This document shows, piece after piece, positions 50,415 to 58,511 of a DNA stretch of 64,000 bases. The translations under genes and the position numbers were made by a program. The notes beneath the pieces were generated by a model, which saw only the letters and a list, made by a program, of their open reading frames with translations, ran no database searches and was not told the origin of the DNA. This DNA is from Pseudokineococcus marinus (lineage in GTDB: Bacteria; Actinomycetota; Actinomycetes; Actinomycetales; Quadrisphaeraceae), in assembly GCF_037482405.1 (NCBI RefSeq), contig NZ_JBBHZZ010000005.1, positions 186,001 through 250,000 of the forward strand, read 5' to 3'. Positions within the stretch are counted from its first letter, which is position 1, and each line of letters starts with the position of its first letter.

Positions 50415-51402
50415 CCCGCAGGTCGAGGAAGACGGGCACGCCGAGCAGCGCCTCGATGCCGGCGCGCGCCTGCGTGCCGACCTCGCGCAGCCGGGAGCCG
50501 CCCTTGCCGATGACGATGCCCTTCTGCGAGTCGCGCTCGACGAAGAGCTGCACGTGGACGTCGAGCATGCCGTCGGCGCGCTCGCCGCCGTCCGCCGCGG
50601 GCCGCGGGCCCATCTCCTCGACGACGACGGCGAGGCTGTGCGGCAGCTCGTCGCGCACGCCCTCGAGAGCGGCCTCGCGCACGAGCTCGGCGACCATGAC
50701 GGCCTCCGGCTCGTCGGTGAGCTCGCCGTCGGGGTACATCGGCGGGCCCTCGGGCAGGTGGCCGAGGAGGACCTCCTCGACGACGTCGACCTGCTGGCCC
50801 CCGGTGGCGGAGACGGGCACGACGTCGGCCCCCGGCAGGAGCTCGGCGACCTCCACGAGGTGCTGGGCGAGCCGGTCGCGGGTCACGAGGTCGGTCTTGG
50901 TGACGACGGCGACGACGGGGGTGCCGCGCCGGCCCTCGCTCAGCGGCTGCAGCTGCGCGGCGATCCAGCGGTCCCCCGGCCCCACCGGCTGGTCGGCGGG
51001 CAGGCAGAAGCCGATGACGTCCACCTCCGCGAGCGTCGCGAGGACGAGGTCGTTGAGGCGCTGGCCGAGCAGCGTGCGGGGCCGGTGCAGCCCGGGGGTG
51101 TCCACGAGCACCAGCTGCGCCTGCGGGCGGTGGAGGATGCCGCGGACGGTGTGCCGCGTCGTCTGAGGACGGCTCGAGGTGATCGCGACCTTCGTGCCGA
51201 CGAGAGCGTTGGTCAGCGTCGACTTGCCCGCGTTCGGGCGCCCGACGAAGCAGGCGAAGCCGCTGCGGTAGCCCTCGGGGACGGCCGGCAGCGAGGAGCC
51301 GGTGACCACGGCCGAGGCGGGGACGCCGGGCGGGGGGACGTCGTCGTCGTCGAGGTCGTCGGCGCGGTCGTCCGGACCGCCGGAGGGCGGGCGCGGGCTC
51401 AC
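50356..51402 (-). CDS. era: GTPase Era
   Basis: Ribosome-assembly GTPase acting on the 3' end of 16S rRNA. 348 residues: a Pro/Asp-rich lead of about 40 residues, G1 GRPNAGKST, G3 DTPGLHRPRT, G4 TKTD, then the KH domain with VERDSQKGIVIGKGGSRLRE. GTG 51402 overlaps the ybeY stop. Last gene of phoH-ybeY-era, a standard order for 16S maturation functions. Confidence 0.95.
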   Translation of the reverse strand: MSPRPPSGGPDDRADDLDDDDVPPPGVPASAVVTGSSLPAVPEGYRSGFACFVGRPNAGKSTLTNALVGTKVAITSSRPQTTRHTVRGILHRPQAQLVLVDTPGLHRPRTLLGQRLNDLVLATLAEVDVIGFCLPADQPVGPGDRWIAAQLQPLSEGRRGTPVVAVVTKTDLVTRDRLAQHLVEVAELLPGADVVPVSATGGQQVDVVEEVLLGHLPEGPPMYPDGELTDEPEAVMVAELVREAALEGVRDELPHSLAVVVEEMGPRPAADGGERADGMLDVHVQLFVERDSQKGIVIGKGGSRLREVGTQARAGIEALLGVPVFLDLRVKVAKDWQRDPRKLQRLGF

Positions 51403-51854
51403 CGGCGCTGCCCGAGGAACTCGAGGAGCAGCTGGCGCTGGAGGGCGAACATGGCGCGCTCCTCCTCCGGCTCGGCGTGGTCGTAGCCCAGCAGGTGCAG
51501 GACGCCGTGCGTCGTCAGCAGCAGGAGCTCGTCGGCCGTCGAGTGCCCGGCCGCCCGGGCCTGGCGGGCCGCGACGTCGGGGCACAGGACGACGTCGCCG
51601 AGCAGCCCCGGGGGGCTCGGCTCGGCGTCGGTGCCCGGCCGGAGCTCGTCCATGGGGAAGGACAGGACGTCGGTCGGCCCCTCCTCGCCCATGTGCTGCA
51701 CGTGCAGGGCCGCCATCGCCTCCTCGTCGACGACGAGGACGGACAGCTCCGCGCGCGGGTGCACGTGGAGGGCGTCGAGGACGTGGCGGGCGAGGTCGGC
51801 GAGCTCGCGCTCGTCGACGGCGTGCGCCGTCTCGTTGGCGACCTCGACGCTCAT
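51399..51854 (-). CDS. ybeY: Endoribonuclease YbeY (16S rRNA maturation)
   Basis: 151 residues. The metal site HGVLHLLGYDHAEPEEE (H-x3-H-x5-H) is intact; TDVLSFPMDE is the second family motif. It takes part in 16S 3'-end processing and ribosome quality control. ATG 51854 overlaps the phoH stop (ATGA) and the 3' end overlaps era. Confidence 0.95.
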   Translation of the reverse strand: MSVEVANETAHAVDERELADLARHVLDALHVHPRAELSVLVVDEEAMAALHVQHMGEEGPTDVLSFPMDELRPGTDAEPSPPGLLGDVVLCPDVAARQARAAGHSTADELLLLTTHGVLHLLGYDHAEPEEERAMFALQRQLLLEFLGQRR

Positions 51855-52981
51855 GCGCCGGCGTCCTCGGCGGCCGGTGCGGGTGACTCCCGCGGCGCGC
51901 TGCGGGCGGGCGCCGACCGGCGCGGGCCCCGGACGTCGCGGCGCTGGCCGTCGGGCGCGGTGGCGCCCCGGCGCGCGTCCCACCGGCCGTAGGCCTCGAC
52001 GATGTCGCTGACGAGCTTGTGGCGGACGACGTCGCCGGCCTCGAGGCGGGCGAAGGCGACCCCGTCGACGCCGTCGAGGATCTCCTGCACGACGCGCAGG
52101 CCCGACTCGGTGCCGCTCGGGAGGTCGACCTGCGTGACGTCACCGGTGACGACCATCTTCGAGCCGAAGCCCAGGCGCGTGAGGAACATCTTCATCTGCT
52201 CGGCCGAGGTGTTCTGCGCCTCGTCGAGGATGATGAAGGCGTCGTTGAGGGTGCGCCCGCGCATGTAGGCGAGCGGAGCCACCTCGATCGTCCCCGCGGC
52301 CAGCAGCCGCGGCACCTGCTCCGGGTCGAGCATGTCGCCCAGGGCGTCGTACAGCGGCCGCAGGTAGGGGTCGATCTTCTCGGTGAGCGTGCCCGGCAGG
52401 AAGCCGAGCCGCTCCCCCGCCTCGACGGCAGGGCGCGTGAGGACGATGCGCGTGACCTGCTTGGCCTGCAGCGCCTGTACGGCCTTGGCCATGGCGAGGT
52501 AGGTCTTGCCCGTGCCGGCGGGGCCGATGCCGAAGACGACCGTCTGCTCCTCGATGGCGTCGACGTACCGCTTCTGCCCCAGGGTCTTGGGGCGGATGGT
52601 GCGCCCGCGCGAGGACAGGACGTCGAGCGTGAGGACGTCGGCGGGCCGCTCGCTCGTCGCCCGGCGCAGCATCGCGACCGACCGCTCGACGGCGTCGGGG
52701 GTCAGCACCTGGCCGGCGGCGACGACGGCGGACAGCTCGTCGACGAGGCGCTCGAGCAGCGCCACCTCGGGCGCCGGCCCGGAGGCGGTGATCTCGTCGC
52801 CGCGCACGTGCACGTCGAGCTCGGGGAACGAGCGCTCGACGACGCGGAGCAGCTGGTCCCCGCTGCCGAGCAGCGACAGCATCGACACCTCGGGCGGCAC
52901 GACGACGGTGTGGCGGGTCCGCCCGGTCTCGGGGCGCGCTCCGCCGGGGCGGCGGGGGGAGGTCTCGTGGGGCTGCGTCAT
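51851..52981 (-). CDS. phoH: PhoH-like ATPase
   Basis: 376 residues. An N-terminal KH-like region (LLRVVERSFPELDVHVRGDE) precedes the P-loop ATPase: GIGPAGTGKTYLAMAKAVQA, LTRPAVEAGERLGFLPG and DEAQNTS, TGDVTQVDLPSG. Its role with YbeY in RNA metabolism is inferred from conserved neighbourhood. The last 45 residues are Arg/Pro/Ala-rich. ATG 52981; a minus-strand TACCCT at 53053-53048 is the likely promoter. Confidence 0.94.
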   Translation of the reverse strand: MTQPHETSPRRPGGARPETGRTRHTVVVPPEVSMLSLLGSGDQLLRVVERSFPELDVHVRGDEITASGPAPEVALLERLVDELSAVVAAGQVLTPDAVERSVAMLRRATSERPADVLTLDVLSSRGRTIRPKTLGQKRYVDAIEEQTVVFGIGPAGTGKTYLAMAKAVQALQAKQVTRIVLTRPAVEAGERLGFLPGTLTEKIDPYLRPLYDALGDMLDPEQVPRLLAAGTIEVAPLAYMRGRTLNDAFIILDEAQNTSAEQMKMFLTRLGFGSKMVVTGDVTQVDLPSGTESGLRVVQEILDGVDGVAFARLEAGDVVRHKLVSDIVEAYGRWDARRGATAPDGQRRDVRGPRRSAPARSAPRESPAPAAEDAGA

Positions 52982-53047
52982 GGGCGGGCCGGGGCCCAGG
53001 GCTCCTCGCGCTCGCGCACCACCGGGCCGGGCGCGCTCGTCGGGGGA

Positions 53048-53053
53048 AGGGTA
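53048..53053 (-). promoter_or_regulatory. Probable -10 box of the phoH-ybeY-era operon
   Basis: TACCCT on the minus strand, 66 bases before ATG 52981 and directly downstream of the HIT gene stop (53106). Confidence 0.4.
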
Positions 53054-53105
53054 GCCCGCGGCCGCCGGGCCGGCGGGGGTGGCGCCGCCCCGCGGGGCGG
53101 GACGC

Positions 53106-53528
53106 TCAGAGCGACCCGGCGAGCTCCCCGCCCGGGGCGGCGAGGACGTGGCCGTGCGCGTGGTGGACGGTCTGCCCCGCGGACGCCCCCGTGTTGAAGA
53201 CGAGGCGGTGCTCGCCCGCCGCGGCGCCGCCGTCGGCGGCCACCCGGGCGCCCGTGGCGACGAGGTCGGCGAGGACGCCGGGAGCCTCCGCCGCCAGCGC
53301 GACGACGTCCGGGTGGTGGTCGCGCGGCACGACGAGGACGTGCAGCGGGGCCTGGGGGGCGAGGTCGCGGAAGGCGACGACGGCGTCGGTGCTCGCGACC
53401 AGCTCGGCCGGCACCTCCCCGGCGACGATGCCGCAGAAGACGCACCCGTCCTGCCGGCGGGGCGAGGCCCCGGAGGACGTCACCCCCGCTGGGCCGTCCG
53501 GGTCGGGGGCCTGCTCCGTCCGGGTCAT
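53106..53528 (-). CDS. HIT family nucleotide-binding protein
   Basis: 140 residues: DGCVFCGIVAGEVPAEL at the start (CxxC of the Hint branch) and the histidine triad HHAHGHVLA at the end. Hint proteins hydrolyse AMP-linked substrates such as adenosine phosphoramidates. In many actinobacteria it lies upstream of phoH, as here. ATG 53528 is preceded by TACAGT at seven bases (leaderless). Confidence 0.93.
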   Translation of the reverse strand: MTRTEQAPDPDGPAGVTSSGASPRRQDGCVFCGIVAGEVPAELVASTDAVVAFRDLAPQAPLHVLVVPRDHHPDVVALAAEAPGVLADLVATGARVAADGGAAAGEHRLVFNTGASAGQTVHHAHGHVLAAPGGELAGSL

Positions 53529-53535
53529 GCCCCGG

Positions 53536-53541
53536 ACTGTA
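53536..53541 (-). promoter_or_regulatory. -10 box of the HIT gene
   Basis: TACAGT on the minus strand, seven bases before ATG 53528. Confidence 0.45.
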
Positions 53542-53589
53542 GGGCCGCCCCGGCTGGGACGCGGCGGCACCCGGCCGATGCCCCAGGGC

Positions 53590-54582
53590 ATGACGACGAG
53601 ACGCGACCCCCGCCACGCCGCGCCGACGACCCGCTCCGCCCGCGCCGGAGGCGCCCGCCGGCATCCGGCCGCCCTGCGCGCCCGCCGCGCCGCGCCGGCG
53701 GGGGCGGCCGCCGTCCTCGCGCTCGTCGTGGCCGCCGGGGCCGCCGCGACCGAGCGCGGGACCGAGGGGGCGCCCGCGGGCCTCTCCGCGGCGCCGCTCG
53801 GGGCCGCCGGTGCCGTCGGCGTCCCGTCGACGTCCGCCGACGTCTCGGCTCCTGCCGGGACCCCGGCCGACGGCACCGGCGCCACCCCCGACGGGACCGG
53901 GTCCGTCACCGCCCTGCCGGCGGCGGTGCCGGCCGAGGGCGCCGCGGACGACGTCGCGGTCGGCCCGGCCAGCGCAGCGCTCGTCGTCCCCGGCGTGCCG
54001 GAGGACGGTCCGGTCGCCGACGCCGACCTTCGTCCCCTGGCCGGGGCGCCGCGCGGGAGCGGCCCGACGGAGGGCTCCACGCCCGCCGCGGCGGCGGTCG
54101 AGCAGGGGCTCGGGGACGGCGACGTCCCCGTCCCTGCTGCTCCTCCCGCCCCCGCCGCTCCCGACGCCCCCGGCCCGGCGGAGGCGGCGGCCGGCGTCCC
54201 GGGCGCGCCGCCGGACGCCCCGGCGGCCGGCCTGGCGGCCGGCACCACGGCCTCGGCCCCCCGCGTGGCGATCTCCGGACCCGCGGCGGGGGCCGCGCTG
54301 CCCGCCGGCTGCACCGTGCACCTCGTCGGCACCGCCACCAGCGCCGCCGAGGCGACGGTCGTCTGGCAGGTGCGCAAGGGCACCCAGACCGTCCTGCGCG
54401 GCTCGTCCGTCGTCGAGGGCGCGGACGGCACGGCCGCCCCCCTCGGCGCGCAGGGCTCGTGGGAGGCCTTCGTCGACCTCCCCGCCGGCACCTACACGGT
54501 CCGCGTCGAGATCCCCGACTACTCCGACGGCGAGGGCGGCGGGATGCCCGCGGTCGAGCGGAGCTTCACGGTCAGGGCCTGA
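53590..54582 (+). CDS. Exported Gmad2-domain protein
   Basis: 330 residues. A basic start and one hydrophobic segment (PAGAAAVLALVVAAGAAATE, about residues 41-60) point to export or anchoring. About 155 residues of Ala/Pro/Gly/Asp-rich disordered sequence follow, then a Gmad2 immunoglobulin-like domain at the C-terminus (RVAISGPAAGAALPAG, GTATSAAEATVVWQV, GSWEAFVDLPAGTYTVRVEI). Gmad2 occurs in spore-germination and wall-associated proteins; the role here is unknown. An ATG four codons upstream (53578) is possible. Confidence 0.82.
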   Translation: MTTRRDPRHAAPTTRSARAGGARRHPAALRARRAAPAGAAAVLALVVAAGAAATERGTEGAPAGLSAAPLGAAGAVGVPSTSADVSAPAGTPADGTGATPDGTGSVTALPAAVPAEGAADDVAVGPASAALVVPGVPEDGPVADADLRPLAGAPRGSGPTEGSTPAAAAVEQGLGDGDVPVPAAPPAPAAPDAPGPAEAAAGVPGAPPDAPAAGLAAGTTASAPRVAISGPAAGAALPAGCTVHLVGTATSAAEATVVWQVRKGTQTVLRGSSVVEGADGTAAPLGAQGSWEAFVDLPAGTYTVRVEIPDYSDGEGGGMPAVERSFTVRA

Positions 54583-54636
54583 GGGAGGCCGACCCCGTCA
54601 GGGGCGCCCCGCTCCTGCCGTCGGACGCCCGACGGC

Positions 54637-54677
54637 ACCGGGCCCCGACGACCGGCTCGCGGTCGTCGGGGCCCGGT
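54637..54677. terminator. Two-way terminator between the Gmad2 and dnaJ genes
   Basis: A perfect 17-base stem, ACCGGGCCCCGACGACC with its complement, around a seven-base loop. A smaller hairpin CCGTCGG/CCGACGG precedes it at about 54618. It serves both convergent genes. Confidence 0.85.
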
Positions 54678-54716
54678 CGCGTCCCCGGCGGTGCCCCGAG
54701 GGGGGCACCGGGTGCG

Positions 54717-55835
54717 TCACCGTCCCGAGATGAGGTCCCGCAGCCGTCCGAAGACCCCGCCGCCGGCGCTCGTCAGACGGCCCTCGGCCGCCTCCTCGCC
54801 CCGCATCTCGGCGAGCTGGCGCAGCAGCTCCTCCTGGCGCTCGTCGAGCCGGGTCGGCGTCTGCACGTCCACGTGGACGAGCAGGTCGCCGCGGCCGCCG
54901 CCGCGCAGGTGCCCGACGCCGAGGCCCCGCAGCGTGTGCACCTCGCCCGACTGGGTGCCCGCGCGCACGTCGACGGACTGCGAGCCGTCCAGGGTGTCGA
55001 CGGACAGGGTCGTGCCCAGCGCGGCCGCGGTCATCGGCACCTGGACCGTGCAGTGCAGGTCGTCGCCGCGACGGGTGAAGGTCTCGTGGTCGCGCTCCAC
55101 GACCTCGACGAAGAGGTCGCCGGGCGGGCCCCCGCCGAAGCCGACCTCGCTCTGGCCGGCCAGCTGGATGCGGGTGCCCGTGCTGACGCCCGGGGGGATG
55201 CGGACCGTGAGGGTCCGGCGCTCCTGCACGCGCCCCTCCCCCGCGCACTCGGGGCACGGGTTGGGGATCGTCGTGCCGAAGCCCCCGCAGTTGGGGCACG
55301 GCGCGGTCGTCATGACCTGGCCGAGGAAGCTGCGCACCTGGCGCTGCACCTGGCCGCGGCCGCCGCAGACCTCGCACGTGCGCGGCGAGGTGCCCGGCTG
55401 GCAGCACGAGCCCTGGCACGTCGAGCACACGACGGCGGTGTCGACCTGCAGCTCGCGGTCGGCGCCGAAGACGGCGTCGCGCAGGTCGACCTCGACGCGC
55501 ACCAGCGCGTCCTGGCCCCGGCGGGCCCGCGAGGCCGGGCCCCGCCCGCCGCCCCCGGCCGCGCCGCCGAAGAAGGTCTCGAAGATGTCGGAGAAGCCGA
55601 AGCCCGCGCCCGCGCCCCCGCCGCCGAAGCCGCCGAGGCTCTCGCCGCGGTCGTAGGCGCGGCGCTTCTCGGGGTTGGACAGCACGTCGTAGGCCGCGGA
55701 CACGTCCTTGAAGCGCTCGGCCTCGCCGGGGTTGACGTCCGGGTGCAGCTTGCGCGCCAGCTTCCGGTACGCCTTCTTGATGTCCTCGGTGGAGGCGTCG
55801 CGCGGGACGCCGAGGGCCTCGTAGTGGTCGCTCAC
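54717..55835 (-). CDS. dnaJ: Chaperone DnaJ (DnaJ2 type)
   Basis: Hsp40 partner of DnaK. 372 residues: J domain with HPD (KLARKLHPDVNPGEAERFKD), Gly/Phe-rich linker, four-cysteine-motif zinc domain (CSTCQGSCC, CEVCGGRG, CPNCGGFG, CPECAGEG) and the substrate domain. The first motif ends SCC instead of SGx, which is usual for the actinobacterial DnaJ2 paralogue. GTG 55835. It follows hrcA by 110 bases and shares its heat-shock promoter. Confidence 0.95.
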   Translation of the reverse strand: MSDHYEALGVPRDASTEDIKKAYRKLARKLHPDVNPGEAERFKDVSAAYDVLSNPEKRRAYDRGESLGGFGGGGAGAGFGFSDIFETFFGGAAGGGGRGPASRARRGQDALVRVEVDLRDAVFGADRELQVDTAVVCSTCQGSCCQPGTSPRTCEVCGGRGQVQRQVRSFLGQVMTTAPCPNCGGFGTTIPNPCPECAGEGRVQERRTLTVRIPPGVSTGTRIQLAGQSEVGFGGGPPGDLFVEVVERDHETFTRRGDDLHCTVQVPMTAAALGTTLSVDTLDGSQSVDVRAGTQSGEVHTLRGLGVGHLRGGGRGDLLVHVDVQTPTRLDERQEELLRQLAEMRGEEAAEGRLTSAGGGVFGRLRDLISGR

Positions 55836-55945
55836 CAGGGGTGCTCGCTCCTGTCGGGGTCAGGTCCGTGGGTCGGGACGGCGGCCGCCGGCGCTCGGGC
55901 CGGGGACGCGCGGGCGGCGGGCCCACCAGGCGCCCGCCCGCCGGG

Positions 55946-56977
55946 TCAGCTGCCGATGATGCGGGACACGTAGCGGGCCACCGCCCGGACGGCGGCCATG
56001 GTCGTCGGGTAGTCCATGCGCGTGGGGCCGAGGACGCCGAGGTGGGCGACCACCTGGCCGCCCGAGCCGTAGCCGCTCGTCACCACCGACGCGTCCAGGA
56101 GCCGGTCGTGCTCGAGCTCGCGCCCGATGCGCACGGACACGCCGCCCGCCGCCGCCGCGGCGTCGTCGGCCATCTCCCCGAGCAGCCGCAGGAGCACGAC
56201 CTGCTCCTCGATGGCCTCGAGGACCGGCGAGATGGACTGGGGGAAGTCGGTGCCCGCGCGCGCGAGGTTCGCCGTGCCCGCGAGGACGACGCGCTCCTCC
56301 CGCTCGGCGGACAGCGAGTCCTCGAGCGCCCGCAGGACGGCGCGAACGACGTCGCGGTCCTCCGGGCGGAAGCGCTCGGGCAGGGTCGGCAGGCGGGCGA
56401 CGACGTCGGAGAGCCGGGCGCCCGCGGACGCCTCGCCGAGGCGCGTGCGCATCTCGGCGACGAGGGTCTCGGGCACCTCGTGCCCGACCTCGACCGTGCG
56501 CTGCTCGACCCGCCCGGAGTCGGTGATGAGGACGAGCAGCAGGCGCGGGCCGCCGAGCGGCACGAGCTCCACGTGGCGGACGGTGGCCCGGCTGAGGGAC
56601 GGGTACTGGACGACGGCGACCTGGCGCGTGAGCTGGGCGAGCGCCCGCACGGTCCGCGTGAGGACGTCGTCGAGGTCCGTCGCGTCGTCGAGGAGGGTCG
56701 AGATGGCCCGCCGCTCCGCCGGGGACAGCGGCTTGACCGTGGAGAGCCGGTCGACGAAGGCGCGGTAGCCCTTGTCCGTGGGGACGCGGCCGGCGCTCGT
56801 GTGCGGCTGGGCGATGTAGCCCTCCTCCTCGAGGACGGCCATGTCGTTGCGGATGGTGGCGGGCGAGACCCCCAGGCTGTGGCGCTCGACGAGCACCTTC
56901 GAGCCGACCGGCTCCCGGGTCGCGACGTAGTCCTCGACGATGGCCCGCAGGACCGCCAGCCGCCGCTCGTCGCTCAC
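55946..56977 (-). CDS. hrcA: Heat-inducible transcription repressor HrcA
   Basis: 343 residues. N-terminal winged helix (REPVGSKVLVERHSLGVSPA then TIRNDMAVLEEEGYIAQPHT) and the GAF-like dimer domain. It represses its own operon and the groE genes through CIRCE elements; one lies 71 bases upstream at 57048-57072. GTG 56977 has GGAGG at good spacing. Confidence 0.96.
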   Translation of the reverse strand: MSDERRLAVLRAIVEDYVATREPVGSKVLVERHSLGVSPATIRNDMAVLEEEGYIAQPHTSAGRVPTDKGYRAFVDRLSTVKPLSPAERRAISTLLDDATDLDDVLTRTVRALAQLTRQVAVVQYPSLSRATVRHVELVPLGGPRLLLVLITDSGRVEQRTVEVGHEVPETLVAEMRTRLGEASAGARLSDVVARLPTLPERFRPEDRDVVRAVLRALEDSLSAEREERVVLAGTANLARAGTDFPQSISPVLEAIEEQVVLLRLLGEMADDAAAAAGGVSVRIGRELEHDRLLDASVVTSGYGSGGQVVAHLGVLGPTRMDYPTTMAAVRAVARYVSRIIGS

Positions 56978-57047
56978 CGGTGCACCTCCGCCCTCGTCCG
57001 CCCGCCGCGGCTGCGCGCCGCCGGGCCGGCGCGGCTCGCCCCGCGCC

Positions 57048-57072
57048 TGGCACTCCTCGGTCGTGAGTGCCA
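57048..57072. promoter_or_regulatory. CIRCE element (HrcA operator)
   Basis: TGGCACTC, nine bases, GAGTGCCA: an eight-base perfect inverted repeat, one step from the classic TTAGCACTC-N9-GAGTGCTAA. A minus-strand TAGGCT (57078-57073) touches its edge and is the probable -10 box of hrcA, so HrcA would cover the transcription start. Confidence 0.92.
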
Positions 57073-57097
57073 AGCCTACGCCCGCGCGGCGCGCGGC

Positions 57098-57251
57098 NNN
57101 NNNNNNNNNNNNNNNNNNNNNNNNNNNNNNNNNNNNNNNNNNNNNNNNNNNNNNNNNNNNNNNNNNNNNNNNNNNNNNNNNNNNNNNNNNNNNNNNNNNN
57201 NNNNNNNNNNNNNNNNNNNNNNNNNNNNNNNNNNNNNNNNNNNNNNNNNNN
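57098..57251. other. Assembly gap (154 N)
   Basis: Unknown bases upstream of hrcA. It may hide the -35 region of the heat-shock promoter. No flanking frame runs into it. Confidence 1.
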
Positions 57252-57307
57252 GGGAGGCGCCGCGCCGGGCCGGACGGCGAGAGCTCGTCGGAGGCCGGGG
57301 TGCCGGC

Positions 57308-58330
57308 TCAGCCGCGGACGGCGCCGAGCACGCGGTCGGCGAGCCCCGGGCCCTGCGCGTCCTCGCTCGGCGTGAGCGCGCGCAGCGGCTCGGCCAGCTC
57401 GCGCCGGAAGAAGTCCATGAAGCCGTCCGGGTCCGGCCCCGCGTTCATCGTGACGACGTGGTCGAAGCCGGCGTCGACGAACTGCTGGGCCACCTCGAGG
57501 TGGCGGGCGACGTCGGGCCCGCAGGCGAACTGCTGCTGGATCTGCTCGAGGGTGACGCTCTGGGTCGCGGCGTCGAAGTTGACGGGGTTCGGCAGCTCGG
57601 ACATGACCTTCCAGCCCGTCAGCGCCCACCGCGTCTTCTCCCAGACCGCCTGCGCGGCGCTCTCCGCGTCGGGCGCCCAGGCCAGCGGCACCTCGGCGTA
57701 GGCGGGGCCCTCGCCCCCGAGGCGCTTCCACGTGGCGACCATGTCGCCCTTTGGCTCCGTGGCGAACAGGCCGTCGCCCAGCTCGGCGGCGATGCGCGCG
57801 GACACCGGGCCGCTGGCCGCGACGGCGATGGCGGGCAGCTCGTCGGGCAGGTCGAAGACGCGGGCGTCCTCCAGCTGCAGGTGCTTGCCCTCGTAGGAGC
57901 GGTACCCGCCCTGCCAGAGGAGGCGGATGATCTCCAGCGCCTCGCGGAAGCGCTCGTGCCGGCCGCGCACGCTGGGGAACTGCTGACCCCCGACGACGTG
58001 CTCGTTAAGGCGCTCGCCGGCGCCGACGCCCAGGGTGAAGCGCCCGTCCGAGATGATCTGCATCGTGGCGGCGGCCTGGGCGATGACGGCCGGGTGGTAG
58101 CGGACGCTCGGGCACGTCACGCCCGTCGCGAGGCGCAGCGTCGAGGTCCTCGCCGCGATGTTGGCGAGCAGCGCCCACGTGAAGCCGCTGTGCCCCTGGG
58201 TGTCGAGCCAGGGGTGGAAGTGGTCGCTCATCTCGACGAAGTCGAAGCCGGCCTTCTCGGCCTCGACGGCCTGCCGGACGATCTCCTTCGGGTCGAAGGC
58301 CTCGGTCGCGAGCTTGTAGCCGATCTGCAT
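57308..58330 (-). CDS. LLM-class F420-dependent oxidoreductase (TIGR03557-like)
   Basis: 340 residues of luciferase-like TIM-barrel sequence. MQIGYKLATEAFDPKEIVRQ, GFDFVEMSDHFHPWLDTQGH, LATGVTCPSVRYHPAVIAQA, TLGVGAGERLNEHVVG. This subgroup resembles F420-dependent glucose-6-phosphate dehydrogenase. The substrate is uncertain. GAGGACC precedes ATG 58330. It lies between the hrcA gap and DUF3097, divergent from the latter. Confidence 0.9.
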   Translation of the reverse strand: MQIGYKLATEAFDPKEIVRQAVEAEKAGFDFVEMSDHFHPWLDTQGHSGFTWALLANIAARTSTLRLATGVTCPSVRYHPAVIAQAAATMQIISDGRFTLGVGAGERLNEHVVGGQQFPSVRGRHERFREALEIIRLLWQGGYRSYEGKHLQLEDARVFDLPDELPAIAVAASGPVSARIAAELGDGLFATEPKGDMVATWKRLGGEGPAYAEVPLAWAPDAESAAQAVWEKTRWALTGWKVMSELPNPVNFDAATQSVTLEQIQQQFACGPDVARHLEVAQQFVDAGFDHVVTMNAGPDPDGFMDFFRRELAEPLRALTPSEDAQGPGLADRVLGAVRG

Positions 58331-58497
58331 GGTGGTCCTCCGCGGTGGTCCTCTGGGCTGGTCCGGTGGGGCGCCCGCGGTGCGGATCCCCCGCGGTCGC
58401 GGGGAGGGGCGGCGGGGCTGGTCGCGCCTCCACGCTAGGAGCGCGGGTGCGGGGCCGCACGCGGGCGCGGCGGCCCGGCGTCCGCGCTCGCGCGGGC

Positions 58498-58503
58498 TAG
58501 CGT
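58498..58503 (+). promoter_or_regulatory. -10 box of the DUF3097 gene
   Basis: TAGCGT, eight bases before ATG 58512; leaderless or nearly so. Confidence 0.45.
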
Positions 58504-58511
58504 CGGTGCGC